A stretch of DNA of 6,332 bases from Jatrophihabitans sp. (GTDB lineage: Bacteria > Actinomycetota > Actinomycetes > Mycobacteriales > Jatrophihabitantaceae): positions 1 to 6,332 of the forward strand of contig JAOPVG010000051.1 of NCBI GenBank assembly GCA_025966255.1, written 5' to 3'. The translations under genes were made by a program, and so were the position numbers. Each line of letters begins with the position of its first letter. The first letter of the stretch is position 1. The notes beneath the pieces are model-generated. The model had not been told where the DNA came from. It saw nothing but the letters and a program-made list of their open reading frames with translations, and made no database searches. Shown here piece by piece: positions 4,534 through 6,332 of this stretch.

Positions 4534-6249
4534 CTAGCCCGTTTCGCGCCAGTGGTTCGTGATCGGCAGGCGGCGGTCCCGTCCGAACGCCTTGAAGCTG
4601 ATCTTCGTGCCGGGCGGATACTGCCGCCGTTTCCACTCCGCGGCGTCGACCATCCGGGCTACGCGCTGAACCAATTCGGCGTCAAATCCCTCGGCGATGA
4701 TCTCCAAAACGCCGCGATCGCCGTCGACGTAGCGCGCCAGGATGGCGTCGAGCAGTTCGTAGTCGGGCAGCGAATCGCTGTCGAGTTGGTCGGGACGCAG
4801 CTCGGCCGACGGCGCCTTGGAGATCGAGTTCGGCGGAATGGGCAGGGTCTCGCCGCGGCGCTGCGCCTCGTTGTTGCGCCACCGCGCGAGCGTCCAGACG
4901 AACGACTTCGGCACGTCCTTGATGGGTGCGAAGCCGCCGACGGCGTCGCCGTAGATCGTGGAGTAGCCCACGGCCAACTCGCTCTTGTTGCCGGTGGCGA
5001 GGACCAGGTGGCCCTCGGCGTTGGACAGGCCCATCAGCGTGGTGCCGCGGATCCGCGCCTGGACGTTCTCCTCGGCCAGCCCCGTGAGGTGGAGCGCCGA
5101 GACGAACGCGTCGACCATCGGCCTGATGGGGACGGTGCGGTAGTGCGCGCCGAGTCGCTTCGCGAGGTCCTCGGCGTCGGACTTCGAATGGTCGGTGGAG
5201 TAGGCACTTGGCATCGACACGCCGTAGACGTTCTCGCCGCCGATCGCGTCCGCCGCGACCGCCGCCACGACCGCGGAGTCGATGCCGCCGGACATGCCGA
5301 GCACGACCGACCGGAAGCCGTTCTTGCGGGCGTAGTCGCGCAATCCTGTGACGAGGGCGTACCAGACTTCGGCTTCGTCCGGGATGCGCTCGGCGACGAC
5401 GCCGGGTTGCGGTGTCGCCGGCACCAGTGGCGCGGCCGCAGTACTCACCCGCGTGACGGTGAGCTCCTCGCCGACGACCTCGGCCGGTGAGTCGAGCGCC
5501 TCGCGCACCGGGATGTCGACCAGGAACACGTCCTCGACGAACTGCGGCGCGCGCATGACGAGGGAGGCGTCCGGGGCGACCACCATTGAGTCGCCGTCGA
5601 AGACCAGTTCGTCCTGCCCACCCATGGTGTTGACGTAGGCGATCGGTGCACCGGCTTCGGCGGCCCGGCGCTGGAGCAGCCGCACCCGCACGTCGTCCTT
5701 GTTGCGCTCGTAGGGCGACGCGTTGATGTTGACGACGAGACCCACACCCGCGGCTCCTGCCACCGTGAACGGGCCGCCCTCTTGCCACACGTCCTCGCAG
5801 ACGGTGAGCGCGATGTCCACGCCGAGGTGCCGGACGACGGTGAGCGACGTGCCGGGCGCGAAGTAGCGACGCTCGTCGAAGACTCCGTAGTTGGGCAGGT
5901 GGTGTTTGAAGTAGCGAGCCACGACCCGGCCGTCGAGCAGGAAGCCCGAGGCGTCCCGGGGGAGGCCGTCGTCGTCGATGTAGCCGACGATCACCGCGGT
6001 GTCGCCGAGTCCGGCGTCGGCCAACCGGACGGCCAACTTCTCGAGTGCATCGCGTGACGCAGCGCGGAACGTCGGGCGAAGAACCAGGTCTTCGGCCGGA
6101 TATCCGGTGAGCATCATTTCCGGGAAGGCGACCACATGAGCCCCGGCCGCCGCGGCCTGGGCCGTGCGAGCGACAACTATCTCGGAGTTGGCGGCGAGGT
6201 CGCCAACGGTGCAGTCCACCTGCGCGAGAGCCACTCGAAGCGCAATCAC
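4534..6249 (-). CDS. nadE: Glutamine-dependent NAD(+) synthetase
   Basis: A 571-residue two-domain enzyme that amidates nicotinic acid adenine dinucleotide to NAD with ATP and glutamine. The N-terminal nitrilase-fold glutaminase has the full triad: Glu44 in FPEMMLTGYP, Lys115 in FKHHLPNYGVFDERRYF, and Cys151 in TVCEDVW. The synthetase domain carries the PP-loop SGGIDS (320-325), YSTDHSKSDAEDLA (350-363), RGTTLMGLSNAEG (401-413), LATGNKSELAVGYSTIYGD (417-435) and KDVPKSFVW (444-452). The length fits the common bacterial form of about 550-600 residues, not the 679-residue M. tuberculosis form. I place the start at GTG 6247-6249 because homologues begin at LRVALAQ. GGAG is only two bases upstream of it, so leaderless or unusual initiation is possible. 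GTG 6265-6267 would add six residues and has no clear Shine-Dalgarno, and the frame stays open to the window edge. Confidence 0.95.
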   Translation of the reverse strand: MIALRVALAQVDCTVGDLAANSEIVVARTAQAAAAGAHVVAFPEMMLTGYPAEDLVLRPTFRAASRDALEKLAVRLADAGLGDTAVIVGYIDDDGLPRDASGFLLDGRVVARYFKHHLPNYGVFDERRYFAPGTSLTVVRHLGVDIALTVCEDVWQEGGPFTVAGAAGVGLVVNINASPYERNKDDVRVRLLQRRAAEAGAPIAYVNTMGGQDELVFDGDSMVVAPDASLVMRAPQFVEDVFLVDIPVREALDSPAEVVGEELTVTRVSTAAAPLVPATPQPGVVAERIPDEAEVWYALVTGLRDYARKNGFRSVVLGMSGGIDSAVVAAVAADAIGGENVYGVSMPSAYSTDHSKSDAEDLAKRLGAHYRTVPIRPMVDAFVSALHLTGLAEENVQARIRGTTLMGLSNAEGHLVLATGNKSELAVGYSTIYGDAVGGFAPIKDVPKSFVWTLARWRNNEAQRRGETLPIPPNSISKAPSAELRPDQLDSDSLPDYELLDAILARYVDGDRGVLEIIAEGFDAELVQRVARMVDAAEWKRRQYPPGTKISFKAFGRDRRLPITNHWRETG

Positions 6250-6332
6250 GACTCCAGTGTGACGCACCGGCCGCCCGCGGTTGCTGCCCGCCGACCCCTC
6301 GTCCCGGGCTATCCGGGGCTGTCCCGATGTGA

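Noticed and set aside
4552..5788. Long open frames on both strands overlapping nadE
   Set aside because: Frame-shifted and antisense shadows with Arg-rich or low-complexity translations; nadE motifs are continuous in its own frame.
1..6332. Mobile element, phage or defence island signals
   Set aside because: No transposase, integrase, terminal repeats, target duplications or tRNA genes are seen; gene content and codon bias are those of core chromosomal genes.

Overview
The window comes from a high-G+C actinobacterium. All the coding regions have strong G/C bias at third positions, GTG starts are used, ribosome binding sites are GAGGAG-like, and the gene families match actinobacterial types (lysine-rich AKKAP-type tail protein, short RNB ribonuclease without cold-shock domains, two-domain NadE). 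I cannot name the genus. Nothing resembles a phage, insertion sequence, CRISPR array, tRNA or rRNA. Most of the window looks like ordinary chromosomal housekeeping sequence.

Layout. Positions 1-441 (+) hold the 3' end of a glycerate kinase. It converges on an alpha/beta hydrolase of the monoacylglycerol lipase type (438-1313, -), and the two stop codons share one CTAG. From 1314 to 1686 lies a divergent intergenic region of 373 bases. It contains a good promoter and an 18-bp inverted repeat ahead of the hydrolase, weaker promoter candidates facing the other way, and an intriguing frame-displaced stretch that resembles the C-terminal helix of bacterial Ku. Then come a 109-residue, almost purely Ala/Lys/Pro/Thr/Arg histone H1-like protein (1687-2016, +) and, 18 bases later, an RNase II-family exoribonuclease (2035-3450, +), probably co-transcribed. 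A 99-base convergent gap with several GC-rich stem-loops separates these from panB (3550-4386, -) and nadE (4534-6249, -), which are 147 bases apart on the same strand.

How the genes fit together. panB (first step of pantothenate/CoA synthesis) and nadE (last step of NAD synthesis) are both cofactor genes and may be partly co-transcribed, though the gap has room for a separate panB promoter. The H1-like protein and the RNB ribonuclease both act on nucleic acids. The hydrolase and glycerate kinase look like unlinked metabolic functions. I see no multi-gene defence or novel biosynthetic system. The most unusual part is 1403-2016: the operator-like repeat, the cryptic Ku-like segment, the in-frame membrane-like upstream extension, and the perfect 21-unit pentapeptide protein with a recent 60-bp duplication.
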